Virus record (IMG/VR): IMGVR_UViG_3300027906_000052
Coordinates: 1 to 38,992 of that record
Origin: a virus
Reading direction: 5' to 3' (one strand)
DNA: 38,992 nt
The notes beneath the pieces were generated by a model that made no database searches, had not been told where the DNA came from, and saw only the letters and a program-made list of their open reading frames with translations. Within the stretch, counting starts at the first letter, position 1. The number at the start of each line of letters is the position of its first letter. A program made the translations under genes and the position numbers. Positions 7,583 to 13,818 of this stretch are shown piece by piece.

Positions 7583-7639
7583 ATGTGGCCATATACAGAT
7601 GAAGAATGGGAAATAATCTCTAAACCTAACCTAAAATAG
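7583..7639 (+). CDS. microprotein MWPYTDEEWEII (18 aa)
   Basis: A short frame starting seven bases after the previous stop, encoding MWPYTDEEWEIISKPNLK. The N-terminal MWPYT(D/E)EE pattern is one I associate with microproteins in T4-like cyanophages. No good ribosome-binding site is present, and its ATG lies at the end of the TAGCGAATCA element, so translation would depend on coupling. Confidence 0.4.
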   Translation: MWPYTDEEWEIISKPNLK

Positions 7640-7645
7640 TAAAAT

Positions 7646-7675
7646 AAACCCTTGATTTTCAAGGGTTTTTTTTTG
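7646..7675 (+). terminator. intrinsic terminator
   Basis: AAACCCTTGA (7646-7655), loop TTT, TCAAGGGTTT (7659-7668), then a run of T. The 10-bp stem is perfect. It separates the late unit at 7.3 kb from the early promoter at 7690. Confidence 0.92.
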
Positions 7676-7689
7676 GGCCTAAAAAAGAC

Positions 7690-7718
7690 TTGACTCTGTT
7701 ATTAAAACAAGGTATACT
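7690..7718 (+). promoter_or_regulatory. sigma70-type early promoter
   Basis: TTGACT (7690-7695), 17-bp spacer, TATACT (7713-7718), 30 bp before the next ATG. It follows a terminator directly, giving an insulated early unit. Confidence 0.85.
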
Positions 7719-7748
7719 CTTAGTATAACAATGAGAAAGAGGTAAATT

Positions 7749-7952
7749 ATGGGAAAACTTAAAAATTATATAATGGACGTTCAAGAGTTTGTTTGGGATT
7801 ATTTTGATGAAGATGGTCAGTTTGTCGCTATCGGTGAAATCAAGACCAAAGATGCTTTGTTGAATTTTGTTAAACACAAGTATGGTTCATTAGGTTTAGG
7901 TGTTGCAAAGGACGAAATCTTTGCGATTGAAACTGGTGACCATTTTAGTTAG
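7749..7952 (+). CDS. small early protein, unknown
   Basis: The 67-residue acidic product (VQEFVWDYFDEDGQFVAIGE) is soluble, with no membrane segment or cysteine. It is the first gene behind an early promoter, with AGAGG as ribosome-binding site. Early small acidic proteins often modify host functions, but nothing here identifies a target. Confidence 0.65.
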   Translation: MGKLKNYIMDVQEFVWDYFDEDGQFVAIGEIKTKDALLNFVKHKYGSLGLGVAKDEIFAIETGDHFS

Positions 7953-7965
7953 AAAGTGAGGATTT

Positions 7966-8172
7966 ATGTCACATTTAGTTAATGATGAGATAATGGAATC
8001 TATCGCAGATGAAATCTGGGGTAAGGTCGAGAATGGTGATTTCGATACTCATCAAAAAATGTCTGAAATTGGTCATCATAAAGGTTTACACTGTGATGAC
8101 GATATGGAAGAAATTGTCGAAATAATGATTGAGGAAGCTTGGGAAAATTACCCAGACGGCCCAATTAATTAA
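7966..8172 (+). CDS. small acidic early protein, unknown
   Basis: The 68-residue product is strongly acidic (DDDMEEIVEIMIEEAWENY), with several His (GHHKGLH) and one Cys. The ribosome-binding site is AGTGAGG. It is co-transcribed with the gene at 7749. No family recognised. Confidence 0.65.
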   Translation: MSHLVNDEIMESIADEIWGKVENGDFDTHQKMSEIGHHKGLHCDDDMEEIVEIMIEEAWENYPDGPIN

Positions 8173-8181
8173 AAATAATGC

Positions 8182-8210
8182 TTGACATTGTTATGAAAAC
8201 AGTGTATAAT
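8182..8210 (+). promoter_or_regulatory. consensus sigma70 early promoter
   Basis: TTGACA (8182-8187), 17-bp spacer, TATAAT (8205-8210): a perfect consensus. It is preceded by an A-rich stretch that shares a 16-base identical string, AAAAATAATGCTTGAC, with the promoter at 11380. Confidence 0.92.
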
Positions 8211-8238
8211 GTAAATATAATTGAGAGAGAGGTTAATT

Positions 8239-8463
8239 ATGCAAATTCAAAAGAAAATAGAAGATATCAATTTCACCACTGTAGATATTTTGGGTACAGA
8301 GATGCCTGTTTCTGACCCAATTGTAATGGCATCTGCCGCTGGGTGGTATGTCGGTGCAGTCTGTAAAGACCCAGATTGTGGTGGAATGGTTGTTCCTTAT
8401 GATAGGTACACCGATTATGTTGCAACGCCTGAAGAGGCAGAAAAATTATTGGAGATTTGTTAA
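8239..8463 (+). CDS. small early protein with CxxxxC motif
   Basis: The 74-residue product contains CKDPDCGGMVVPYDRY, where a CxxxxC pair could bind metal, and ends EEAEKLLEIC. ATG 8239 is chosen because GAGAGAGAGG (8223-8232) lies just ahead. That ribosome-binding site has ten bases complementary to the loop of the putative small RNA at 11244. The next gene begins in a TAATG overlap. Confidence 0.7.
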   Translation: MQIQKKIEDINFTTVDILGTEMPVSDPIVMASAAGWYVGAVCKDPDCGGMVVPYDRYTDYVATPEEAEKLLEIC

Positions 8464-8669
8464 TGAACAAAAAGTTGAAATATATTGTTTACACCCAAAT
8501 GAATAAGTTGGGTTTAAAAGGTGAGTTTGATAATGCAAGAGATGCTATCAAATGGGCGAAAGAGAATGTCTATATGTTCGATTACTTGAAAGAGAGAAAG
8601 GACACTTGGGAGATTTTGTTTGAAGAAAACCTTGTTTGGATTGGGAAAGGAGAGGTTATAGAATGTTAG
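8463..8669 (+). CDS. small early protein, unknown
   Basis: The 68-residue product (MNKKLKYIVYTQMNKLGLKG) is basic at the start and Trp/acidic-rich later. Its ATG shares a base with the upstream stop (TAATG), so it is translationally coupled. It overlaps the next gene by seven bases. No family recognised. Confidence 0.65.
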   Translation: MNKKLKYIVYTQMNKLGLKGEFDNARDAIKWAKENVYMFDYLKERKDTWEILFEENLVWIGKGEVIEC

Positions 8670-9052
8670 ATGCTACAGATAAAGTACTTGGGTTTGAGAA
8701 TGATGAATGTGTGAATATTAATCAGACTAGCTTAAAAGGTCATATTACTACAACATATGATAAATTAGTCGAAGTATTTGGTGAACCTACATACACAGAT
8801 GCGAGTCCTTATGAAAAGGTCAATGCACAATGGACGTTGGATTTTACAGTACATAAAAATGGTGACCCTTATGCACTATTGAGTGATTTCAAAATGTCTG
8901 AGGATTATGAAGATAATGTTGTCGCAACAATATACAATTGGAAAGATGGGTATGTTCCCACTGAAGAATATGAGTGGCATATTGGTGGTTTTAGTACTGA
9001 TGCAGTAGATTGTGTTCAGAATTGTCTTGACTCTGCTAAAGAATTAGTGTAG
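8663..9052 (+). CDS. conserved phage protein of unknown function (GHITTTY family)
   Basis: The 129-residue product carries the string VNINQTSLKGHITTTYDKLV, then FGEPTY, an internal Trp-rich core, ATIYNWKDG and YEWHIGG. I have seen this layout (LKGHI.ttY..L...FG.P....W.L.F...TIYNWK...WHIGG) in many phage and large-virus proteins without a known function. ATG 8663 follows AGGAGAGG at a good distance. A soluble single domain is likely. Confidence 0.7.
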   Translation: MLDATDKVLGFENDECVNINQTSLKGHITTTYDKLVEVFGEPTYTDASPYEKVNAQWTLDFTVHKNGDPYALLSDFKMSEDYEDNVVATIYNWKDGYVPTEEYEWHIGGFSTDAVDCVQNCLDSAKELV

Positions 9053-9055
9053 GAT
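9027..9055 (+). promoter_or_regulatory. possible early promoter inside the end of the previous gene
   Basis: TTGACT (9027-9032), 17-bp spacer, TAGGAT (9050-9055). The -35 and spacing match the other early promoters but the -10 is poor. It would start transcription near the next ATG, in front of the bS21 gene. Confidence 0.4.
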
Positions 9056-9061
9056 AAAATA

Positions 9062-9193
9062 ATGTTGAAATTTATCTTAGGGATAATTGTAGGTTTTGTG
9101 ATAATATCATATTACCCACAGATTGCAGTAAATACCACTTCTTTTATTTTAGAGAGTGGTGTGTGTGAACGAATATATAATAGTAACCAATAA
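9062..9193 (+). CDS. small membrane protein (43 aa)
   Basis: A frame encoding MLKFILGIIVGFVIISYYPQ and then a polar tail with ESGVCERIYN. The first 18 residues form one membrane segment. It begins ten bases after the previous stop, with AGGAT ahead, and ends eight bases before the bS21 start. Short single-span proteins of this kind are common in marine T4-like phages. Confidence 0.65.
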   Translation: MLKFILGIIVGFVIISYYPQIAVNTTSFILESGVCERIYNSNQ

Positions 9194-9201
9194 GGAGAAA
9201 T

Positions 9202-9501
9202 ATGAGATACAACAAATACAATAAGAAACCCTTTCGTGATAAGAAGGATAAGTTTCCAAGAGATGAAGGTATGACCGTCACAGTACGTCAAGTTAAAGAC
9301 AAAGATGGTAATGTAACTTCTGATGTTAACGGTGCATTGCGAGTTCTTAAAAAGAAACTAATGAAAGATGGTTTCTTTCAACAACTAAGAGAACGTAGTC
9401 ATTTCACTAGTAAAGGTGAAAAGAAACGTAAAGCAAAAGCTGCTGGTAAACGTAGGTATCTCAAGAAAATAGAAAAGAGACAAGCGGAGTTAGGTTATTG
9501 A
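9202..9501 (+). CDS. rpsU: ribosomal protein bS21 homologue
   Basis: Host bS21 sits on the platform of the 30S subunit, next to the anti-Shine-Dalgarno end of 16S rRNA, and is needed for normal initiation. The 99-residue product has a basic N-terminal extension (about 1-23) and then the bS21 pattern: TVTVRQVKDKDGNVTSDVNG, ALRVLKKKLMKDGFFQQLRER, SHFTSKGEKKRKAKAAGKRR and YLKKIEKRQ. That is a DV..ALR.fKk helix, a second helix and a basic tail. It starts after AAGGAGAAAT. Phage-encoded bS21 is known in pelagiphages and other marine phages. It could exchange into host ribosomes and favour phage messages. Confidence 0.88.
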   Translation: MRYNKYNKKPFRDKKDKFPRDEGMTVTVRQVKDKDGNVTSDVNGALRVLKKKLMKDGFFQQLRERSHFTSKGEKKRKAKAAGKRRYLKKIEKRQAELGY

Positions 9502-9893
9502 ACGATAATGTCATTAAATTTCCAACTAATTTTAAACCAAACGCACCAAAGATTGTAGATTTGGATGCTATAGCGATGCAAGAAGATTTAGACTTTGCAG
9601 ATAATCTTGCAGAAGGTCTTATGATTAATCTGATTCATAATGTAGGTGAGAATGGTTTTGATATTAAGAAGGATAGATTTATTGGTGACATAAGTTTCCT
9701 TAACGAAGTCGTTAGAGGAGCTCTTTACAGGCAGATGGGGTTTACTCACCCTATGCAAGACTTCATGGATTTAATCGTGAAGACAGAAATTAATCAAGAA
9801 GATAAGACAATTATGACTAAAGTGAACTTGAAGAAGATTGATGATTTACTCCCTCAATCGAAGGATGATGGTAACGGAGATGATATTAGTTGA
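9498..9893 (+). CDS. conserved T4-like phage protein, TTG start
   Basis: The 131-residue product begins MNDNVIKFPTNFKPNAPKIV if TTG 9498 is used; that codon overlaps the bS21 stop (TTGA). No ATG gives this conserved-looking N-terminus. It contains ADNLAEGLMINLIHNVGENG and an acidic C-terminus. It sits between bS21 and RNase H. Soluble; function unknown. Confidence 0.7.
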   Translation: MNDNVIKFPTNFKPNAPKIVDLDAIAMQEDLDFADNLAEGLMINLIHNVGENGFDIKKDRFIGDISFLNEVVRGALYRQMGFTHPMQDFMDLIVKTEINQEDKTIMTKVNLKKIDDLLPQSKDDGNGDDIS

Positions 9894-10734
9894 TATGAAC
9901 CAAGTGACACTATCTAATTTGATGGTGCAGATTGGTGGACGAAAAGAAGTAGAACCAGACTTAGTTAGACATATGGTTCTAAATTCATTAAGGGGATACC
10001 GAAGAAGGTTTACTGAAGAATACGGTGAACTTGTACTTTGTTATGATGACAAGACAAACTGGCGAAGAGATATATTCCCAAATTATAAACATGGTCGTAG
10101 AAAAGATAGAAAGGCCTCCAAATTAGATTGGAACGCTATCTTTGATACATTACATTTAATTCGTGACGAACTAGATGAATTTTTCCCATACAAAGTATTG
10201 CAAGTAGAAAACGCAGAAGCTGATGATGTAATTGCATCTATTGTATTTCATGTTGCGAAAGAACCAAAGAATTACGAGAAGGTATTGATACTTTCTGGAG
10301 ATAAGGATTTTATACAACTGCAACAACATAACTTTGTATCGCAGTATAGTCCGACACAAAAGAAATTTATGAACGGTGTAGACCCTACTACATATATTAA
10401 GACGCATATACTTCAAGGTGATAGAAGTGACGGAGTTCCAAACTTTTTATCACCAGATAATTGTTTTGTAGATGAGATTAGACAAAGACCTATCTCTAAA
10501 CGAAAACTTGAAACTTGGATTGAACTTGAACCTAAAGATTACTGTAATGAAGAGATGATGAGAAATTTTCATAGAAACAGAACTCTAATAGACCTCAACT
10601 ATATTCCAGAAGAAATAGTAAGTAAATGTATTCAAACCTATTTGGAAACACCAGATAAGGATAGAAAACAATTACTAAATTATTTTGTGAAGTATAAATT
10701 AAGAAACCTAATGGAAAATATTGGAGACTTTTAA
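9868..10734 (+). CDS. rnh: RNase H / 5'-3' flap exonuclease (T4 rnh-like)
   Basis: T4 RNase H removes RNA primers and flaps with gp32 during lagging-strand synthesis. The product has the FEN-family layout: ILVDMNQVTLSNLM (first acidic residue), VRHMVLNSLRGYRR, LVLCYDDKTNWRRDIFPNYK, VENAEADDVIAS (metal-binding acidic cluster), ILSGDKDFIQLQ, and a C-terminal half with LIDLNYIPEEI like T4 RNase H. About 288 residues, near the T4 length (305). Three in-frame ATGs exist: 9865 has AAGG directly against it and 9880 has none at proper spacing, so 9868 is a compromise. Confidence 0.9.
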   Translation: MVTEMILVDMNQVTLSNLMVQIGGRKEVEPDLVRHMVLNSLRGYRRRFTEEYGELVLCYDDKTNWRRDIFPNYKHGRRKDRKASKLDWNAIFDTLHLIRDELDEFFPYKVLQVENAEADDVIASIVFHVAKEPKNYEKVLILSGDKDFIQLQQHNFVSQYSPTQKKFMNGVDPTTYIKTHILQGDRSDGVPNFLSPDNCFVDEIRQRPISKRKLETWIELEPKDYCNEEMMRNFHRNRTLIDLNYIPEEIVSKCIQTYLETPDKDRKQLLNYFVKYKLRNLMENIGDF

Positions 10735-11207
10735 TGAATAAACCAGTGAAAACATATACACCCCTATTGTCAGAAGTGTTGACTAAGGTGAATAATGCAA
10801 AAGACAAACCAAAGAAGATTGCAGTTCTAAAGGAACACGATAGTGAACCTCTCAGAATGTTAATCAAATCTTCTTTTGACCCAAAAATTAAATGGGTTAT
10901 GCCTGAAGGTAATGTACCTTATAAACCAAATGAAGCGCCTGAAGGAACAGAACATACACTTCTTTCTCAAGAAGTAAGACGGTTCTATCACTATATCGAA
11001 GGTGCAGATAATAAAACACCTAGAATGAGAAAGGAAACTATGTTCATTCAGATGTTGGAAGGTTTGCATAAATCAGAAGCAGAAGTTGTCTGTTATGCAA
11101 AAGATAAAGTATTACATCAAAAGTATAAAGGTCTTTCTGATGCAGTGGTAAAAGCTGCATTTGGTTGGACAGATGATTATTGGATGCCTAACGGTAAAAT
11201 TATTTGA
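10734..11207 (+). CDS. DUF6433-like conserved phage protein
   Basis: The 157-residue product has SEVLTKVNNAKDKPKKIAVL, LRMLIKSSFDPKIKWVMPEG, GTEHTLLSQEVRRFYHYIEG and LHKSEAEVVCYAKDKVLHQK, then YKGLSDAVVKAAFGW. This is the pattern of a family found throughout T4-like marine phages next to replication genes. Its start overlaps the RNase H stop by one base (TAATG). The role is unknown; the neighbourhood suggests replication or recombination. Confidence 0.75.
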   Translation: MNKPVKTYTPLLSEVLTKVNNAKDKPKKIAVLKEHDSEPLRMLIKSSFDPKIKWVMPEGNVPYKPNEAPEGTEHTLLSQEVRRFYHYIEGADNKTPRMRKETMFIQMLEGLHKSEAEVVCYAKDKVLHQKYKGLSDAVVKAAFGWTDDYWMPNGKII

Positions 11208-11208
11208 C

Positions 11209-11237
11209 TTGACTTTGTATCTTGAATATGTTACAAA
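11209..11237 (+). promoter_or_regulatory. early promoter in front of the putative small RNA
   Basis: TTGACT (11209-11214; a second overlapping TTGACT starts at 11204), 17-bp spacer, TACAAA (11232-11237). No open frame follows before a terminator about 75 bases further on. Confidence 0.65.
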
Positions 11238-11243
11238 TATAGT

Positions 11244-11339
11244 TAATGATTCATAATATGGTAAAAACCTCTCACTCTCTCTCTCAACCATATTAGCGAA
11301 TCACCCTTGGGGGGTAGCTTAGTCTACCCCCTATTTTTA
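11244..11339 (+). ncRNA. putative small RNA with CU-rich loop
   Basis: A region of about 95 bases between a promoter (11209-11237) and an intrinsic terminator. It folds into a stem TAATATGGT (11254-11262) with ACCATATTA (11287-11295), extended by GATTC (11248-11252) with GAATC (11298-11302), around a 24-base loop of almost pure C and U (CCTCTCACTCTCTCTCTCA, 11268-11286). CTCTCTCTCA (11277-11286) is perfectly complementary to TGAGAGAGAG (8222-8231), overlapping the Shine-Dalgarno of the gene at 8239. Shorter matches exist at other GAGAGAG sites. It may be an antisense regulator of translation. The rest of the gap to 11438 holds a CCTTGATTT element and an early promoter. Confidence 0.6.
11310..11339 (+). 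terminator. intrinsic terminator of the small RNA
   Basis: GGGGGTAG (11310-11317), loop CTTAGT, CTACCCCC (11324-11331), then TATTTTTAT: an 8-bp perfect GC-rich stem followed by a T-rich stretch. Confidence 0.9.
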
Positions 11340-11379
11340 TTCCCCTAAACCCTTGATTTATATGGGAAAAAAATAATGC

Positions 11380-11408
11380 TTGACTTTACCCTTATTTTAG
11401 TCTAAAAT
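11380..11408 (+). promoter_or_regulatory. sigma70-type early promoter
   Basis: TTGACT (11380-11385), 17-bp spacer, TAAAAT (11403-11408), 30 bp before the ATG at 11439. It is preceded by CCTTGATTT (11351-11359) at the same 29-bp distance seen at 35.0 kb. Confidence 0.82.
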
Positions 11409-11438
11409 GATTATATAATGAAAAAAAGAGAGAAAAAG

Positions 11439-11876
11439 ATGAATTTTGTGACGGTTACTGGTGGTAATAAAACTCAGAGAAAAGTTGCTGAGACTACTAC
11501 TCACCAAATGATTGCAGAATTACTTCCAAGGTTTAGAACTTTGGACATTGAGGTAAAACTTAAAAAGTTTACTAAAACTGACAGAGATGCGATTGGTTGG
11601 TGTTTAATGGAAGATAACAATCGTACTTTTGTTATTGAAATTAACAAAGATATTGGTATCACTGAATTGGTTACTACAGTATGTCATGAAATGGTACATA
11701 TCAAACAGTATGCACGAAATGAAATGACTGACGAATGTGTTCAGTTTGGTGCAGCTACTTGGAAAGGTAGAAAAGTAAGTCCTAAAGTTAGTTACTATGA
11801 TTTACCTTGGGAAAAAGAAGCATATAGATTGCAAGATAAACTTGCACTTATGGTTTGGGAAAGTGGTGAAATTTAG
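11439..11876 (+). CDS. SprT-like zinc metalloprotease
   Basis: The 145-residue product has a zinc-binding HExxH in VCHEMVHIKQYA at about residues 82-90 and a downstream EKEA helix that may give the third ligand. IGITELVTTVCHEMVHIKQY is typical of small SprT/YgjD-type metalloproteases. ATG 11439 follows AGAGAG and replaces the upstream in-frame ATG at 11418. It has its own early promoter. A second HExxH protein lies at 35523. SprT-family proteases in cells resolve DNA-protein crosslinks; a phage role in removing bound proteins is inference. Confidence 0.78.
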   Translation: MNFVTVTGGNKTQRKVAETTTHQMIAELLPRFRTLDIEVKLKKFTKTDRDAIGWCLMEDNNRTFVIEINKDIGITELVTTVCHEMVHIKQYARNEMTDECVQFGAATWKGRKVSPKVSYYDLPWEKEAYRLQDKLALMVWESGEI

Positions 11877-11879
11877 TGC

Positions 11880-11908
11880 TTGACTTTGTTGTCAAAACAT
11901 GGTACTAT
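11880..11908 (+). promoter_or_regulatory. sigma70-type early promoter
   Basis: TTGACT (11880-11885), 17-bp spacer, TACTAT (11903-11908), immediately after the metalloprotease gene. It heads the operon at 11938. Confidence 0.85.
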
Positions 11909-11937
11909 GATTCGTAAATGAGAAAAGTGAGGAAAAA

Positions 11938-12153
11938 ATGGTAGAATTATTGTCAGATATCGAAACACTAGAAAGTGCAGTTATTAGTTTAACTGAAGGT
12001 GCGAGTGATGAGAAACGAATGGCTATTCATTCGCTTGAGAGTATGCTTGCTGAAAAGAAAGCATCTTTTGAGAAATTTGAAACTCAAATGGAAGAGGAGG
12101 CAGAAGTGTTTGAAATGCAAAAAGCTGCTGAATCTGGAACTAAATTATTTTAA
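11938..12153 (+). CDS. small helical acidic protein
   Basis: The 71-residue product is a continuous charged helix (SLESMLAEKKASFEKFETQM) of coiled-coil type. It is the first gene of an early operon, with GTGAGGAAAAA before the ATG. No family recognised. Confidence 0.65.
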   Translation: MVELLSDIETLESAVISLTEGASDEKRMAIHSLESMLAEKKASFEKFETQMEEEAEVFEMQKAAESGTKLF

Positions 12154-12167
12154 TGGGAGAATGTGAA

Positions 12168-12503
12168 ATGACACAAGTTGCTGTAATACACACTGCGTTT
12201 GAAGATAAACCTTCAACTGTAGCGTTTGTAAATGTACCAGAGTTACCATCACTTAGTGAAACTTTGGAATACGCTTATCGTTGGACTAACAATGTAATGG
12301 GTTCGTGGTCAATCAAAAAAGAAGTTTTTGAGGACGGTGAACCAAATGGTGATTTTAACCCTAACGTCACTGTAATGGCACCTTTACACGAAGGTGGTAT
12401 GGGTTTAAGGTCAACCTCTATGGGTGACCAAATGTTAGTTGGTAACAAGAAGTATGTTGTTGCTATGATGGGATTTGAAACATTAGAAGGAGAGAAAGTA
12501 TAA
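12168..12503 (+). CDS. conserved marine T4-like phage protein
   Basis: The 111-residue product begins MTQVAVIHTAFEDKPSTVAF and includes LEYAYRWTNNVMGSWSIK, NPNVTVMAPLHEGG and GLRSTSMGDQML. I recognise this layout as a conserved hypothetical of T4-like cyanophages and pelagiphages, without known function. ATG 12168 is preferred over 12153 because GGGAGA precedes it. It is coupled to the next gene by TAATG. Confidence 0.75.
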   Translation: MTQVAVIHTAFEDKPSTVAFVNVPELPSLSETLEYAYRWTNNVMGSWSIKKEVFEDGEPNGDFNPNVTVMAPLHEGGMGLRSTSMGDQMLVGNKKYVVAMMGFETLEGEKV

Positions 12504-12757
12504 TGTCAAATTTAGTGAAAGTGAATGACCAACTTATGGGTCTAACAATGTCTGAACTTACACAAGTTCAAGGTATGATTCAAGAAATCAAGACTATGAA
12601 AGCAAAAGCTGCAATCGTAGTCGGTGGAAATGTTTTTGTTGTTCAGAAAACAAAAAAGACGCCTGGAGTGGTTGAGAAAATCAATCAGACTAGAGCAATC
12701 GTTAATATGAAGGGTAGAAGTTATAATGTACCTTTCTCAATGTTGGAGGCTGCTTAA
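12503..12757 (+). CDS. small conserved phage protein, KOW-like C-terminus
   Basis: The 84-residue product has an N-terminal helix (LTMSELTQVQGMIQEIKTMK) and a compact basic beta half (KTKKTPGVVEKINQTRAIVN, then MKGRSYNVPFSMLEAA) resembling a small SH3/KOW-like barrel. It is translationally coupled on both sides. Nucleic-acid binding is possible but unproven. Confidence 0.68.
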   Translation: MSNLVKVNDQLMGLTMSELTQVQGMIQEIKTMKAKAAIVVGGNVFVVQKTKKTPGVVEKINQTRAIVNMKGRSYNVPFSMLEAA

Positions 12758-13029
12758 TGTCAGTAGTTGCAAAAGGTAGACCATCTACTACGGTCATAGA
12801 CCTAGATGGTTCTCAAGGGAACGCTTTCGTTCTCTTGGGATATGCAAATCAGACCATGAAACAAAGTGGGTTTGATAAAGAGACAATGGATAGTATCCTA
12901 AATGAGATGAAATCTGGAGACTATATAAATTTACTGAGAACTTTTGAAAAGTATTTCGGTAGCGTATATACACTTCAAACTTCTAATCCAGAATATCTGG
13001 ATGCGTTTATGGTAGAAAAAAGTGCTTAA
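12757..13029 (+). CDS. small conserved phage protein
   Basis: The 90-residue product (TTVIDLDGSQGNAFVLLGYA, then QTMKQSGFDKETMDSILNEM) is a soluble alpha/beta protein of a type repeatedly found in T4-like marine phages. It starts in a TAATG overlap and its end overlaps the next gene by eight bases. Function unknown. Confidence 0.7.
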   Translation: MSVVAKGRPSTTVIDLDGSQGNAFVLLGYANQTMKQSGFDKETMDSILNEMKSGDYINLLRTFEKYFGSVYTLQTSNPEYLDAFMVEKSA

Positions 13030-13567
13030 GGAATTATTAACTACCTTTGTTGTGTCTGCATCAGCCGCTGGTGTAGACGTAACTCCACATGATGCAACAC
13101 AGTATCTAGATAAACAAGCAACTTGTCTTGCAAAAAATATGTACTACGAAGCTCGTAGTCAAGGACTTGCTGGACAACTTGCAGTTAGTTTAGTTGTATT
13201 GAATCGTGTTAGAGATAGTAGGTATCCTAATACAATCTGTGAGGTTGTACATCAAGGGCCTGTTAGAGAATCATGGAAAACAAGAGGTAAAAATGTACCA
13301 GAAAGTCAAAGAACATATCACCCAATACGAAACCGTTGCCAGTTCAGCTGGTACTGTGATGGTAAAAGCGATGAACCAAACGAACCAACAACTTATGGTG
13401 CATTGTATGACATGGCAGTTGATTTGGTTTATGGTGATATTACAGTTGTTGATATAACTGAAGGTGCAACTCACTATCACGCAGATTATGTTTATCCTGC
13501 TTGGAGAAAAACCAAGACAAGGACAGTAGAAATAGAAGACCATATATTTTATAGATGGGAAAGGTAA
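13022..13567 (+). CDS. cell-wall hydrolase, SleB/CwlJ type
   Basis: Hydrolases of this family cut peptidoglycan. The 181-residue product has an N-terminal hydrophobic stretch that could act as an export signal. It then has the family signature CLAKNMYYEARSQGLAGQLA (Glu in YYEAR), VVLNRVRDSRYPNTICEVV, CQFSWYCDG and GATHYHADYVYPAW. The GTG at 13022 overlaps the upstream stop; no closer ATG gives the full domain. With the GH108 enzyme at 15753 the phage encodes two distinct murein enzymes; this one may act in lysis or in virion entry. Confidence 0.88.
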   Translation: MLKELLTTFVVSASAAGVDVTPHDATQYLDKQATCLAKNMYYEARSQGLAGQLAVSLVVLNRVRDSRYPNTICEVVHQGPVRESWKTRGKNVPESQRTYHPIRNRCQFSWYCDGKSDEPNEPTTYGALYDMAVDLVYGDITVVDITEGATHYHADYVYPAWRKTKTRTVEIEDHIFYRWER

Positions 13568-13818
13568 TGTTAGAAGGTTATAAAAGAAAATATAATATCC
13601 ACAATGGAGTTGGATATGTATATGAATTTGAAAATGGGTATGGTGCATCTGTAGTTTCTCATGATGTATCTTATGGAGGCGATAGAGGATTGTATGAGAT
13701 TGCAGTACTTGACTCCAAAGGAGATTTATGTTATAGTACTCCTATTACTGATGATGTAGTCGGCTATGCAGGCGTACAAACAGTATATGAAACTTTGGAT
13801 AGAATAAAATCATTATGA
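13567..13818 (+). CDS. small conserved phage protein
   Basis: The 83-residue product (MLEGYKRKYNIHNGVGYVYE, then FENGYGASVVSHDVSYGG) looks like a compact beta-sheet domain with a terminal helix (AGVQTVYETLDRIKSL). ATG 13567 follows AAAGG and overlaps the hydrolase stop by one base. No function recognised. Confidence 0.65.
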   Translation: MLEGYKRKYNIHNGVGYVYEFENGYGASVVSHDVSYGGDRGLYEIAVLDSKGDLCYSTPITDDVVGYAGVQTVYETLDRIKSL

